From contig CBDICG010000002.1 in assembly GCA_965277275.1 (NCBI GenBank), forward strand, positions 3,100,001 to 3,164,000: a stretch of 64,000 bases of DNA, given 5' to 3'. Source of the stretch: HLUCCA09 sp965277275. Lineage in GTDB: Bacteria; Pseudomonadota; Alphaproteobacteria; Rhodobacterales; Rhodobacteraceae. The notes under the pieces are model-generated. The model was not told where the DNA came from. It made no database searches and saw only the letters and a list, made by a program, of their open reading frames with translations. Position numbers and translations under genes: made by a program. Positions 9,403 through 18,307 of this stretch are shown piece by piece (positions within the stretch are counted from its first letter, which is position 1; every line of letters begins with the position of its first letter).

Positions 9403-11052
9403 CTACGCGGACAGACCCAGCTTGTAGACGTGGATCTCGAAGGTTGGATGCTGCTCAGCTCCAATCACGCCCGGTTTGGCGTGGCGATAAGTTGAGCGCC
9501 AATAGGGTTGGATGACAACCCCCTCGTCCTGCATGATCTTCTGCAACTTCGCTGACGCCTCGCGCCGTTTATCAGCGTCAGCGATGGACAAGGCGTCCTG
9601 CAACGCGGCATCGAATTCTTCATTGGCAAAGCCGGTTTCGTTCCACGCCTCACCTGAGCGATAGGCAAGCGCTAGCACTTGGACGCCGAGGGGGCGTTGC
9701 GCCCAGTCTGTCGCGGAGAATGGGTACTTTGCCCAATCGTTCCAGAAGGTGCTGCCCGGAAGCACCGTGCGCCGCACCGCAATGCCAGCATCGCGCAACT
9801 GAGCGGCGACCGCGTCGCATGTGTCGCGACGCCAATTGTCGTCGATCGAGATCAACTCGTGCTCGTAGTCGGACATTCCCGCCTCGGCCATCAGTGCCGC
9901 CGCCTCTTCGGCATTCGTCTCGGGCAAAGGCAATTCGGCGTATTCCGGATGGATCGGCGAGACATGGTGGTTTTCTGCGATGGTGCCGCGCCCGGCATAG
10001 CCGAGTTCGAGGCAGAGCGCGTTGGACACCGCGAGCGCAAGAGCCCGGCGCACCCGCACATCGGAATAGGGCGTCTGGCCTTCGATCTCGGCAATCTGGT
10101 TCGTCCGGATCACAACGGTATTGGCGGTGATGGCTTCGGACCGATCCCAGCCAATCGTATCCATCAGATCAACGAACTCGCCCAGCGATTCGTAGACCAT
10201 ATCGATCTCTTCCGATTCCGCGGCTGCGAAATGCGCCGCCTGATCCGTGCCGTAGTCGATGTATTCAATCCTGTCGGCATAGGGTCCGCCGAACACGTCC
10301 GTCCCCCACCACGTGTGGTCGGGATTGCGCACCATGACAGACTTGATGCCGACGGTGAGTTCCTCGGGCAGGTAGGGGCCGGTGCCCTTGGGGTTCTCCA
10401 TCGGGTCACCCTCGAACCCCTGAGGCACGATAGCGGCTGGGTAATCCGAAAAACCGGCGATCAGGGTGATGTCGGGCGTCTCCAGCGTCAGCGTCACCGT
10501 CAGATCATCGGTAACGGCAATGGCGCCCTCGCGCGCCTGCCCCGTTTCAGGGTCGACGAGCGACGCCATCCGAGAAGCCATGGAATTGCCTTCGACGCTC
10601 TGGTCGCACCAACGCGTGATGTTGAACGCGACATCCGCGGCGGTGAAGGCCTCGCCATCATTCCACGTTACGCCCGGGCGGACATTCAGGGTGTATTGCG
10701 TCGCGTCGTCGCTCACTTCCCAGCTTTCAAGCAGCATGGGCGTGATCGTGCCGTCGCGCTGATACTCGACCAGGTACTCGAGCCACCCGCGCGAAAAGTT
10801 CGACATCTGTGGCCAGTCATAGGTCCGAGGATCCTTCAGCGGTCGCACGTCGGACTGGATGCGGATCGTGCCGCCCTGGACGGGCTGCGCACGCGCCGCC
10901 GTCGGCATTGAGACGCCAAGCAATGCGTAGGCAGCGGCGGCAGACGCGCCGAGTGACGTGGCACGTGCAAGAAACTCGCGTCTTGAGAGCACGCCCTCTT
11001 GGTGCTCCTTGGCGAGTGAGCGGACTTCGGGGTGTAGAGACACACGGCGCAT
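9403..11052 (-). CDS. ABC-transporter substrate-binding protein, family 5 (peptide/opine/nickel type), Tat-exported
   Basis: 549 residues from the ATG at 11052, chosen because AAAGGAAC precedes it and the protein then begins just before a twin-arginine signal (SRREFLARATSLGASAA, cleavage near ARAQP). The mature part has the SBP_bac_5 layout: an N-terminal RPLKDPRTYDW strand, LLESWEVSDDATQYTLNVRP, GVTWNDGEAFTAADV and a GTGPY motif about one third in. These proteins deliver oligopeptides or related ligands to an ABC importer. No permease or ATPase genes are in the window, so it is an orphan, perhaps after IS-driven deletion of the rest of the operon. Ligand unknown. Confidence 0.92.
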   Translation of the reverse strand: MRRVSLHPEVRSLAKEHQEGVLSRREFLARATSLGASAAAAYALLGVSMPTAARAQPVQGGTIRIQSDVRPLKDPRTYDWPQMSNFSRGWLEYLVEYQRDGTITPMLLESWEVSDDATQYTLNVRPGVTWNDGEAFTAADVAFNITRWCDQSVEGNSMASRMASLVDPETGQAREGAIAVTDDLTVTLTLETPDITLIAGFSDYPAAIVPQGFEGDPMENPKGTGPYLPEELTVGIKSVMVRNPDHTWWGTDVFGGPYADRIEYIDYGTDQAAHFAAAESEEIDMVYESLGEFVDLMDTIGWDRSEAITANTVVIRTNQIAEIEGQTPYSDVRVRRALALAVSNALCLELGYAGRGTIAENHHVSPIHPEYAELPLPETNAEEAAALMAEAGMSDYEHELISIDDNWRRDTCDAVAAQLRDAGIAVRRTVLPGSTFWNDWAKYPFSATDWAQRPLGVQVLALAYRSGEAWNETGFANEEFDAALQDALSIADADKRREASAKLQKIMQDEGVVIQPYWRSTYRHAKPGVIGAEQHPTFEIHVYKLGLSA

Positions 11053-11184
11053 ATCGGTTCCTTTCGGATCAGGGCGGCAAGGGACGGGGCGCATGGACTG
11101 CGTCGAGCGAGGTCTTGCATTGGCGTAGTGCCGCAGCACAACGGTACAGCAGGATAGGTGCCCGGCGGCGGATGGAAACACCAA

Positions 11185-11976
11185 AGCCGCTCACCGCGAC
11201 GATACTGCCTACCTACTTCGTTCATCATTTTACTCGAGCACCATCTCGATCCAGGTCGAGCCGCAAATCGCGAGGCGTGTCGCTGAAGAGGTCACGAAGA
11301 AGGCCAATCCCTTGAGATCGCAGCAAAGCCCTTGTTGCCGATCCATGGGCGAATGCCGTGCTACGGGGAATACATGATCGTTGGCAACATCCCGGATATG
11401 GTCGCGAACACCCCTTCCTCTGATGAGTGAAAGAGATCTTTGCTTGGCCCGCGATGCCCCTGCGGGTCACTTCCGGATCGTGTCGCCATCATCCATCGCG
11501 TCGTAGATCGCCTCCGCTTTCGCTGGGTCAGGGTCGTGGGGTCCGATGGTGCGGATAGCCCGGCCCTCGAAGGCATCTTGACGCTTCACAAACTCTTCAA
11601 ATCGGGGAGGGCCGAAGTAGGGGCCGGCTGTTGCCTTGTTCGATGCATAGGGAAAGCTTCTGTCCGTCGTCATCGACTTCAATCACACGCCCCTACAGGC
11701 CCGGAGTGCCGATAAAGAGCTCCCCGTGCCGGGATGCACGAAGGGCGCGAGACGTGGAGACTTGGAGTGGATCCGCAACCGGGTCAGGGCATTCCATTGA
11801 GTGAAGGAAGTGTCGGGGGAATGCCACGACTATTGCGGTCGACCGACAAAAAACGCCCGTCCCGCGCACAAAGTTACCATTCGTCATAGACCCTTTTGTG
11901 CCTCATCCTTGATCATGGAACGCACCCACATCACCAGCTTCGAGCGGTTGGTCGAGGCGGTCCAGTACATGTGCTC
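11185..11976. other. Decayed region without an intact gene
   Basis: About 790 bases with short broken frames on the reverse strand, including a 71-codon frame at 11467-11682 ending in AIYDAMDDGDTIRK and a fragment SRHGELFIGTPG near 11700 that recalls soluble sugar/aldose dehydrogenase blades. Neither is intact and the assignment is weak. The left IS3 copy begins immediately after it. Confidence 0.4.
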
Positions 11977-12015
11977 TGAGCTACTCCCCATCCCTTGGAC
12001 AGTTTCCGGGGTGAT

Positions 12016-12869
12016 TTAGGCTGCTCTCTGCCTTTGCCGGTCGGTTTCGATCTGGTTGAAGTAGACCACGGCGGGCGGCTGTCTGGCATGGGCGGCGTGG
12101 GGCCGCTGGTGGTTGTAGAAGGTGATCCACCGGCCCACCCCGGCCCTGGCCTGCGAACCGGTCTCCCAAGCGTGCCGGTGGACGCCCTCATACTTCAAGG
12201 ACCGCCAGAGGCGTTCGATGAAGATGTTGTCGAGACACCGGCCCTTGCCGTCCATCGAGATCCGGGTGCCGATCCGTTTCAGTCGGTCAGTCCAGGCGAA
12301 GGACGTAGACTGCGAGCCCTGATCGGTATTCATGATCTCGGGCGGGCCAAAGCTGTGGACCGCCTCGTTCAGGGCCTCAACGCAGAAGTCCGCCTCCAGC
12401 GTGTTCGAGAGGCCCAGGCCAGGACCTTGCGGGTGAACCAGTCCATGACTGCGGCCAGGTAGAGGAAGCCCCGCCGCATCGGCAGATAGGTGATGTCGGC
12501 GCACCAGACCTGGTTGGGCCGATCGACCCGCCGCCCACCCAGCAGGTAGGGGCAGGTCTTGTGCCCCTTCGCGGGCTTGCTGGTGTTGGGCTTCTGGTAG
12601 ATCGGCGTCAGGCGCATGAGTCGCATCAGCCGCCGGATGCGTTTCACATTTACCGGGTCCCCTTCGTTCCGCAGGTGCCAGGCCATTTGCTGGACGCCGT
12701 AGAACGGGGTTTCCAGGAATGGCCGGTCGATCAGTTGCATCAGCGCCAGGTTCACCTCGGTCTCACTCTGCGGCGCGTAGTAGAACGACGACCGCGAGAT
12801 CGACAGCAGGCAGCATTGCGCCCCGATCGACAGCGTGGGGTGGGAGCGTTCGATCATCTTCCGCCTCAC
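12016..12869 (-). pseudogene. IS3-family transposase OrfB, frameshifted (left copy)
   Basis: The DDE integrase-type transposase is split. The N-terminal part has the IS3 helix-turn region and the first catalytic aspartate in VWCADITYLPMRRG. The frame is lost after KVLAW near 12416. The C-terminal part continues in another frame with NTDQGSQ (second aspartate) and DNIFIERLWRSLKYEG (glutamate). Restoring one C in the TGGGCC context would rejoin them. The same lesion is present in the right copy. Confidence 0.85.
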
Positions 12870-13159
12870 TTGCCGGTACAGGGCTTGAGCTTTCGTGACA
12901 AAAAATCGTTGGCGACGGCCAGCTCTCCGGTTTTGGTGTGCAGCGACCGCACCGTCTCCTCGTCGACCTCAGCCTTCTTCTTCCCGCCGCATTCGACGTT
13001 GTCCGATGCCCCCTCGAGCAGCGCCTTCTTCCGCTGGTGGATCATCGTCGGATGCACGCCGTATTCCGCGGCCAGCTCAAACGCGGTGCGCTCGCCCTTC
13101 ACGGCTTCCAGCGCCACCCGAACCTTGAAGCCAGCGTCATGGTTCCTGCGTTTCGACAC
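12866..13159 (-). CDS. IS3-family OrfA, DNA-binding protein (left copy)
   Basis: 97 residues with an N-terminal helix-turn-helix of the HTH_Tnp_1 type (EYGVHPTMIHQRKKALLE) and a C-terminal leucine-zipper-like stretch. It normally binds the IS ends and, when fused to OrfB by programmed -1 frameshifting, gives the active transposase. Its stop overlaps the OrfB start by 4 bases. It differs from the right copy at only a few residues (KRR versus NCR at the N-terminus, R versus W in the HTH). Confidence 0.85.
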   Translation of the reverse strand: MSKRRNHDAGFKVRVALEAVKGERTAFELAAEYGVHPTMIHQRKKALLEGASDNVECGGKKKAEVDEETVRSLHTKTGELAVANDFLSRKLKPCTGK

Positions 13160-13240
13160 GTTCTGATCTCCTCGTTCTTGGAGACCAGCAGAAGTCAGAT
13201 CGTAGCTTCCGTCACTGTCAGAGTTTCGGGAGGTGGCTCA

Positions 13241-13595
13241 GGCTATTCTTTGGATGTAGTGCCGTCAGCCCCAGATAACCTTCCTCCCTATGCCTCTCCG
13301 CCCTCCTGGAGAGGGAATGTCCACTTCGGTGGAGCTTCGCTGGAGACAACCGTATCGTCGCGAGGGGCAGCTCGGGGCCGTTTTGATCTAGCAACGAGAA
13401 CCGTCGACCGACCTCGGGCGCGACCGCTTTTTTTTGCTCGGCATCTGCCACGTCTTAAGCCATCTCACTCCCCGCAGCATTCGCAAAGGCCCTCAACAAC
13501 AGGGAAATGTCTGGCGGAGAAACCATGCCGCCCTCACTCCGAAGCCTCGCTGTCCCACCTGCGGATCCATCTTTTTTCTGCTGTGCTAGCGAATT
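13241..13595. other. Non-coding stretch between left IS3 copy and AraC gene
   Basis: About 355 bases with no supported gene on either strand. It is the left flank of the segment enclosed by the two inverted IS3 copies. Confidence 0.4.
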
Positions 13596-14681
13596 TCAGA
13601 CCTTCCGACCGTGCCGTTCAGAACGAACAATGCGGCGTCCTTGATACGCGGCGGGCGTCATGCCCATGCGGCGCTTGAATTGCGTGTAGAAGTTGGATTT
13701 CGACCCGAAGCCTGACGCAAACATGATGTCGAGAAGTGGACGCGTGGGGTCTTCGTCCATCATGTGGGTGGCCAGAGCGATCCTCCGATCGTTGAGAAGA
13801 TCGGAAAAGCTTCGGCCTGTAACTCTGTTCACGGCAACACTGACAGCGCGCGCCGGCAGGCCCAGACGTTTACTCACGCGGCTGAGCGTCAGGGCATCAT
13901 CCGCAAGAACCTCCGGGTCCTCCAGCAAAGTGCCAAGGTGCTGCATCAACGCCTGATCTGCGGGCTCGGGTTTTGGGGGTTCTGCCGCGTTACCCGGCAC
14001 GGAGGCGTGGTCAAGGACCATGTCGTAGATGTATTCGAACAGAGAAGGGCGCCCCATTGCCCCGAGAAGGGCATAGGACACCAGACCAAGGAAGAGTGCG
14101 GTCGAAAACAGCAAGGGCCGCGACGTCTCGATCGCCCCGCCCTGAAGCAGCTCGGCAAAGATCACCACCTCGAGCACGAGGCTTGCACCGAACACGCCGA
14201 TCACGATGCGCAACCAGAGGAGCGTCGTGGCCAGGTTGGGGCCAAGCCCTCGAAAGTGAAGCGCCCCGAGACGGTAGAGATGCAGCAACGCCCAGAGATA
14301 TCCACCATAGGTCACGAGCAGTATCGGATCGACGGCCCAGAAGGCCCCGACCAGCAGCGAAACTGCCACGGCCAATGCCGGGGCCATATGCCAAGCGTGT
14401 TTGGCTTGGGGGCGTAGATCGGGGTCTGAGCCGTAGTCAAAGTGCAAGTAGAGCGCGGCGATAGACGCAGCGCCGAGAACGGCGCGCCACTGCCACATAC
14501 CCGTCTCCGGCCAGAGCAGGGTTGCCAGCAAGATGCCTGCGGAAACCGTCGTCAATCCGAAAAACGCGCCAAGAAGCGCAGAGGAGGCCCCGTAGCGCCC
14601 GACCATAGCGATGCGGGCCATGAACAGGGTCATCACGGCGCTCAGGGACGTCATCGCCGAAAGAATGGCGATATGCAGCAC
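13596..14681 (-). CDS. Membrane-anchored AraC-family transcription regulator
   Basis: 361 residues from a GTG at 14681 with AAGGAGA 6 bases upstream, preferred to the longer frame. Residues 1-230 contain about seven hydrophobic helices. Residues 260-360 are an AraC/XylS double helix-turn-helix (SRVSKRLGLPARAVSVAVNR and DIMFASGFGSKSNFYTQFKR, then MTPAAYQ). This multi-helix plus AraC layout is known for membrane-embedded regulators that sense an envelope or extracellular signal. It is divergent from the hydrolase gene starting 149 bases away, its most likely target. Both lie between inverted IS3 copies. Confidence 0.9.
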   Translation of the reverse strand: MLHIAILSAMTSLSAVMTLFMARIAMVGRYGASSALLGAFFGLTTVSAGILLATLLWPETGMWQWRAVLGAASIAALYLHFDYGSDPDLRPQAKHAWHMAPALAVAVSLLVGAFWAVDPILLVTYGGYLWALLHLYRLGALHFRGLGPNLATTLLWLRIVIGVFGASLVLEVVIFAELLQGGAIETSRPLLFSTALFLGLVSYALLGAMGRPSLFEYIYDMVLDHASVPGNAAEPPKPEPADQALMQHLGTLLEDPEVLADDALTLSRVSKRLGLPARAVSVAVNRVTGRSFSDLLNDRRIALATHMMDEDPTRPLLDIMFASGFGSKSNFYTQFKRRMGMTPAAYQGRRIVRSERHGRKV

Positions 14682-14830
14682 TGCAGGTCTCCTTCTTGTC
14701 CCGGCCGATCCCACCGCGGTCGGCGTCGCGCGCCCGTACCACGACTTGCGGTCCTCGATCGCGTTTCAGGACGCCGGGTCATCGCTGTCCCTGATAGGCC
14801 GCAGGTGCTTCAAAAGAAAGGAACCCTGTC

Positions 14831-15892
14831 ATGAACTACATCTGTACCTTTGCGGCGTTAATCCTTGGCCTCACTTCTTCAACGGCTCAGGGCCAGGAGG
14901 CGGATCTGGACGCCGTCCGGAGCTATGAGGCAGGGCTGAGGTCGCTTTCGATCAACGACGACCGGAACGATCGGAGCCTTGATGGGCTGGTCTGGTATCC
15001 GACCGACACCGATGCGCCAACGCGCCCGGATTTCGAGAGCGCGGTCTGGGTCGGCTCCGAGGTCATTTGGAATGCGCGTGCGGCCCCGGGCTTGTTCCCG
15101 CTGATTGTCTTGTCCCACGGCATGTTCGGGAACTCCAGGAACCAGGCGTGGTTCGGGGCGGAAATGGCCCGGCGTGGATTTGTCGTGGCCGCAATCGATC
15201 ACCCTGGCACATCGACGTGGTCGCGCGGCGCTGACCAGCGACGGGAACTTTGGGAACGTCCTCGCGACATCACTCGAGTGATTGATTTCGCGGTCTTGCC
15301 GGGCGCGTTGCCAGCGCGCGTCCATACTGACCAGATCTTCATGGCAGGCCATTCTCTGGGCGGGTTCACGGCACTGTTGCTGGCTGGCGCGCGATATGAT
15401 GGCGAGCGTATCGAGCGGTTTTGCGGTTCAACCTCTCGCGAGCTTGTCTGTGGTATCTTTCAGGACTGGGAGATCGCCCGGACACCCAGCGATCGTGATC
15501 GAATGCAGGCCGACCTGTCAGACGACAGAATCCGCGCCTTCGCGGTGTTCGACCTGGGTGGAACGCAAAGCTTCTCGGAAAAAAGCCTCAATTCCATTGA
15601 CAGGCCATTGCTGGTTTTCGGGGCCCCGATCATGAACTCGGGTTTGACGCTCAGCATCGAGTCCCGGGCGCTTGTGCACGCGTTGGCGCCTCGCACCTTC
15701 CGCTATCTGGAGCCGCCCACCCTGACGCATTTCGATTTCTTCAACCGCTGCAAACCCGAGGGTTACGCAATTCTGGCCGAAGAGATTCCAGGTGACGAGA
15801 TAGTTTGCGAAGATGGTGGCGCTCATCGGGCCGCCATGCATGAATTGATCCTCCATGAGGTGACGACGTTCTTTTGGGAGCACCTGCAATGA
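14831..15892 (+). CDS. Secreted alpha/beta hydrolase (PAF-acetylhydrolase/dienelactone-hydrolase-like)
   Basis: 353 residues with a signal peptide of about 21 residues ending near AQGQ. The nucleophile elbow is GHSLGG (MAGHSLGGFTALL, around residue 175). FPLIVLSHGMFGN supplies the oxyanion region, and HFDFF near the C-terminus gives a plausible catalytic histidine. Four cysteines in the mature region may form disulfides. Family members hydrolyse esters or lactones in the periplasm. Substrate unknown. Divergent from the AraC-type regulator, which probably controls it. AAAGGAAC precedes the ATG. Confidence 0.85.
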   Translation: MNYICTFAALILGLTSSTAQGQEADLDAVRSYEAGLRSLSINDDRNDRSLDGLVWYPTDTDAPTRPDFESAVWVGSEVIWNARAAPGLFPLIVLSHGMFGNSRNQAWFGAEMARRGFVVAAIDHPGTSTWSRGADQRRELWERPRDITRVIDFAVLPGALPARVHTDQIFMAGHSLGGFTALLLAGARYDGERIERFCGSTSRELVCGIFQDWEIARTPSDRDRMQADLSDDRIRAFAVFDLGGTQSFSEKSLNSIDRPLLVFGAPIMNSGLTLSIESRALVHALAPRTFRYLEPPTLTHFDFFNRCKPEGYAILAEEIPGDEIVCEDGGAHRAAMHELILHEVTTFFWEHLQ

Positions 15893-16085
15893 ACTGATTT
15901 CACGCCAAAGGTGGAATTGCTTGGGACAATGCCATCCGCATCAACGACGGCACTGCATGATTGGGCTCGGGATCCATAGCCAGCGGATGACAGTAGCGGC
16001 ATTGTGAGCCACCCCCCGAAAATCGGACAGTGACGTAAGCTATGATCTGACCTCTGCTGGTCTCCAAGAACGAGGAGGTCAGAAC

Positions 16086-16379
16086 GTGTCGAACTGCAGG
16101 AACCATGACGCTGGCTTCAAGGTTCGGGTGGCGCTGGAAGCCGTGAAGGGCGAGCGCACCGCGTTTGAGCTGGCCGCGGAATACGGCGTGCATCCGACGA
16201 TGATCCACCAGTGGAAGAAGGCGCTGCTCGAGGGGGCATCGGACAACGTCGAATGCGGCGGGAAGAAGAAGGCTGAGGTCGACGAGGAGACGGTGCGGTC
16301 GCTGCACACCAAAACCGGAGAGCTGGCCGTCGCCAACGATTTTTTGTCACGAAAGCTCAAGCCCTGTACCGGCAAGTGA
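16086..16379 (+). CDS. IS3-family OrfA, DNA-binding protein (right copy)
   Basis: 97 residues with the HTH_Tnp_1 helix-turn-helix (EYGVHPTMIHQWKKALLE) followed by a coiled-coil stretch. The intact tryptophan in the HTH (arginine in the left copy) matches the family better, so this copy probably keeps the ancestral sequence there. Its stop overlaps the OrfB start. Confidence 0.85.
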   Translation: MSNCRNHDAGFKVRVALEAVKGERTAFELAAEYGVHPTMIHQWKKALLEGASDNVECGGKKKAEVDEETVRSLHTKTGELAVANDFLSRKLKPCTGK

Positions 16380-17229
16380 GGCGGAAGATGATCGAACGCT
16401 CCCACCCCACGCTGTCGATCGGGGCGCAATGCTGCCTGCTGTCGATCTCGCGGTCGTCGTTCTACTACGCGCCGCAGAGTGAGACCGAGGTGAACCTGGC
16501 GCTGATGCAACTGATCGACCGGCCATTCCTGGAAACCCCGTTCTACGGCGTCCAGCAAATGGCCTGGCACCTGCGGAACGAAGGGGACCCGGTAAATGTG
16601 AAACGCATCCGGCGGCTGATGCGACTCATGCGCCTGACGCCGATCTACCAGAAGCCCAACACCAGCAAGCCCGCGAAGGGGCACAAGACCTGCCCCTACC
16701 TGCTGGGTGGGCGGCGGGTCGATCGGCCCAACCAGGTCTGGTGCGCCGACATCACCTATCTGCCGATGCGGCGGGGCTTCCTCTACCTGGCCGCAGTCAT
16801 GGACTGGTTCACCCGCAAGGTCCTGGCCTGGGCCTCTCGAACACGCTGGAGGCGGACTTCTGCGTTGAGGCCCTGAACGAGGCGGTCCACAGCTTTGGCC
16901 CGCCCGAGATCATGAATACCGATCAGGGCTCGCAGTCTACGTCCTTCGCCTGGACTGACCGACTGAAACGGATCGGCACCCGGATCTCGATGGACGGCAA
17001 GGGCCGGTGTCTCGACAACATCTTCATCGAACGCCTCTGGCGGTCCTTGAAGTATGAGGGCGTCCACCGGCACGCTTGGGAGACCGGTTCGCAGGCCAGG
17101 GCCGGGGTGGGCCGGTGGATCACCTTCTACAACCACCAGCGGCCCCACGCCGCCCATGCCAGACAGCCGCCCGCCGTGGTCTACTTCAACCAGATCGAAA
17201 CCGACCGGCAAAGGCAGAGAGCAGCCTAA
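16376..17229 (+). pseudogene. IS3-family transposase OrfB, frameshifted (right copy)
   Basis: Contains the three DDE catalytic regions (CADITYL, NTDQGSQ, IERLWRSLKYEG), but the frame breaks after KVLAW near 16830 through an apparent one-base deletion. The deletion is identical in both copies, so either the parent was already damaged before duplication or one copy overwrote the other. Confidence 0.85.
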
Positions 17230-17268
17230 ATCACCCCGGAAACTGTCCAAGGGATGGGGAGTAGCTTA

Positions 17269-17541
17269 GTTTGCGCCCCGCCGAGACGTCCGCAAGAACA
17301 TCGGCGTTTCGGCGGCCGCGTCGAAAACTGCACTAGCGGCCGTGGCACTCGCCTTCTTCGCTTCGTGCCGCGACATCGCAAGTCGACGACGTTGCAACCT
17401 TCGCAATGGCCACGACGTTTCCCTACAGTGCCAGAACTCCTGCCACCTCTCCCGTCCCTGCAATCGCCCAAGAGAGATCGATTTTCGGGAGAATGCAGAA
17501 GAACTGGTAGCGTACCCTCGGGGGGATCGGCGCGCGCGTTG
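17269..17541. other. Flank of right IS3 copy with a possible truncated frame
   Basis: A reverse-strand frame at 17266-17463 (MSRHEAKKASATAASAV..., about 36 codons from its second ATG) runs into the IS end and stops at the junction. It may be the 5' part of a small gene interrupted by the insertion, but no family is recognised. Confidence 0.3.
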
Positions 17542-18216
17542 CTATCCGTCGGCGAGGATGGCGCGCACGCCACGGCGGTGCATTGCTTCGCGGCCCCGCG
17601 CGATGAAGACGAGGCTGAGAAGCACCACCATTGCGCAGGCGATCACGCCGAGCCCGCGCTCATATAGGCCGTCCATGCCGGTCGGCAGGAAGAAGAAGAT
17701 CGGCGACGCGAGGCCCCAGAGCGCGGCTAGCGCCAGCAGCGCATTCGCGGCGTGCGGATAGGCGGGCCTCAGGCTCGGATAAAGGCAGAGCGGCGCGACC
17801 AGAAAGAAGAGACCCAGCCCATAGACGAGGTAGACGTGGATAACGACGCCTTCGTTGTCACCATCGCCGTACTCGTTGCGCGCGCCAATGATGATGACGA
17901 GGACCGCGAGGATTGCCACGAAAACTGTGCCGGCAGACCAGAGCGCGCCGCCGAGATGCGCATGCGAGGCCGCGAGCGCGATAGCCATCAACCCGGCAGC
18001 AAAGCCATAAAGCGCGATGTCCATGATGATCTCGTTCTCTCCGGCAGCGAGGTCGCTGATCGTATCGGCGAAAACGTCGTGATCGGGGACGAAGTACGGC
18101 GCGATCAACGTGCCCGCGAGCAGTGACATGCAGCCAAGAAGGCCCAGGCAGCCCAGAAAGAACAAGAGATACGGGCGTTCCGTGTGGTCGATAACAGCTT
18201 TCGTCGTGTCGATCAC
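17542..18216 (-). CDS. DUF998-family membrane protein
   Basis: 224 residues from a GTG at 18216 with AAAGGAGAT upstream. About six or seven membrane helices are visible, with the DUF998 signature region DTISDLAAGEN after the first helix. Function of the family is unknown. It is preceded by a perfect GGAAC-N18-TT element at 18272-18248, 32 bases from the start, so it is a likely EcfG (general stress) target. Transcribed alone, just downstream of the mscS operon. Confidence 0.88.
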   Translation of the reverse strand: MIDTTKAVIDHTERPYLLFFLGCLGLLGCMSLLAGTLIAPYFVPDHDVFADTISDLAAGENEIIMDIALYGFAAGLMAIALAASHAHLGGALWSAGTVFVAILAVLVIIIGARNEYGDGDNEGVVIHVYLVYGLGLFFLVAPLCLYPSLRPAYPHAANALLALAALWGLASPIFFFLPTGMDGLYERGLGVIACAMVVLLSLVFIARGREAMHRRGVRAILADG

Positions 18217-18247
18217 GATGATCTCCTTTGCGTGGCTTCGCGCGGAT

Positions 18248-18272
18248 AACCCCGAGTCTGCGCAAAGGTTCC
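18248..18272 (-). promoter_or_regulatory. EcfG-type promoter for DUF998 gene
   Basis: Reverse strand reads GGAAC (18272-18268), 18 bases, TT (18249-18248), 32 bases before the GTG start. It matches the alphaproteobacterial EcfG/RpoE2 consensus. Confidence 0.8.
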
Positions 18273-18307
18273 GGTGCGGGGGTTGGAGCGCTTATGGGCG
18301 CCTTTGC

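Larger units (their letters stand above)
11977..13240 (-). mobile_element. IS3-family insertion sequence, left copy
   Basis: 1264 bp, bounded by imperfect inverted repeats that share an AGC-AC-CCCC core and GGACAGT. It encodes orfA and a frameshifted orfB on the reverse strand. It is nearly identical to the inverted copy at 16005-17268, except for the tip next to orfA. No target-site duplication was found on either side. Confidence 0.82.
16005..17268 (+). mobile_element. IS3-family insertion sequence, right copy
   Basis: 1264 bp, inverted relative to the copy at 11977-13240 and the same length. Imperfect terminal repeats begin TGAGCCACCCCCC at 16005 and end GGGGAGTAGCTTA at 17268. Over about the first 105 bases it differs from the left copy at roughly nine positions, whereas the rest looks almost identical, including the OrfB frameshift. 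No flanking target duplication was found. Confidence 0.82.

Noticed and set aside
9679..10911. Forward open frame of 410 codons
   Set aside because: Exact shadow of the Tat-exported binding protein on the other strand. Such long antisense frames are common in high-GC DNA.
16820..16840. Programmed frameshift site in the IS3 OrfB
   Set aside because: IS3 elements shift frame between orfA and orfB, not in the middle of the DDE domain. One missing base explains the break.
11971..17275. Target-site duplications around the IS3 copies
   Set aside because: Flanking bases (GCTC/GGCT on the left copy, ATTG/GTTT on the right) do not match directly, nor after assuming an inversion between the copies.
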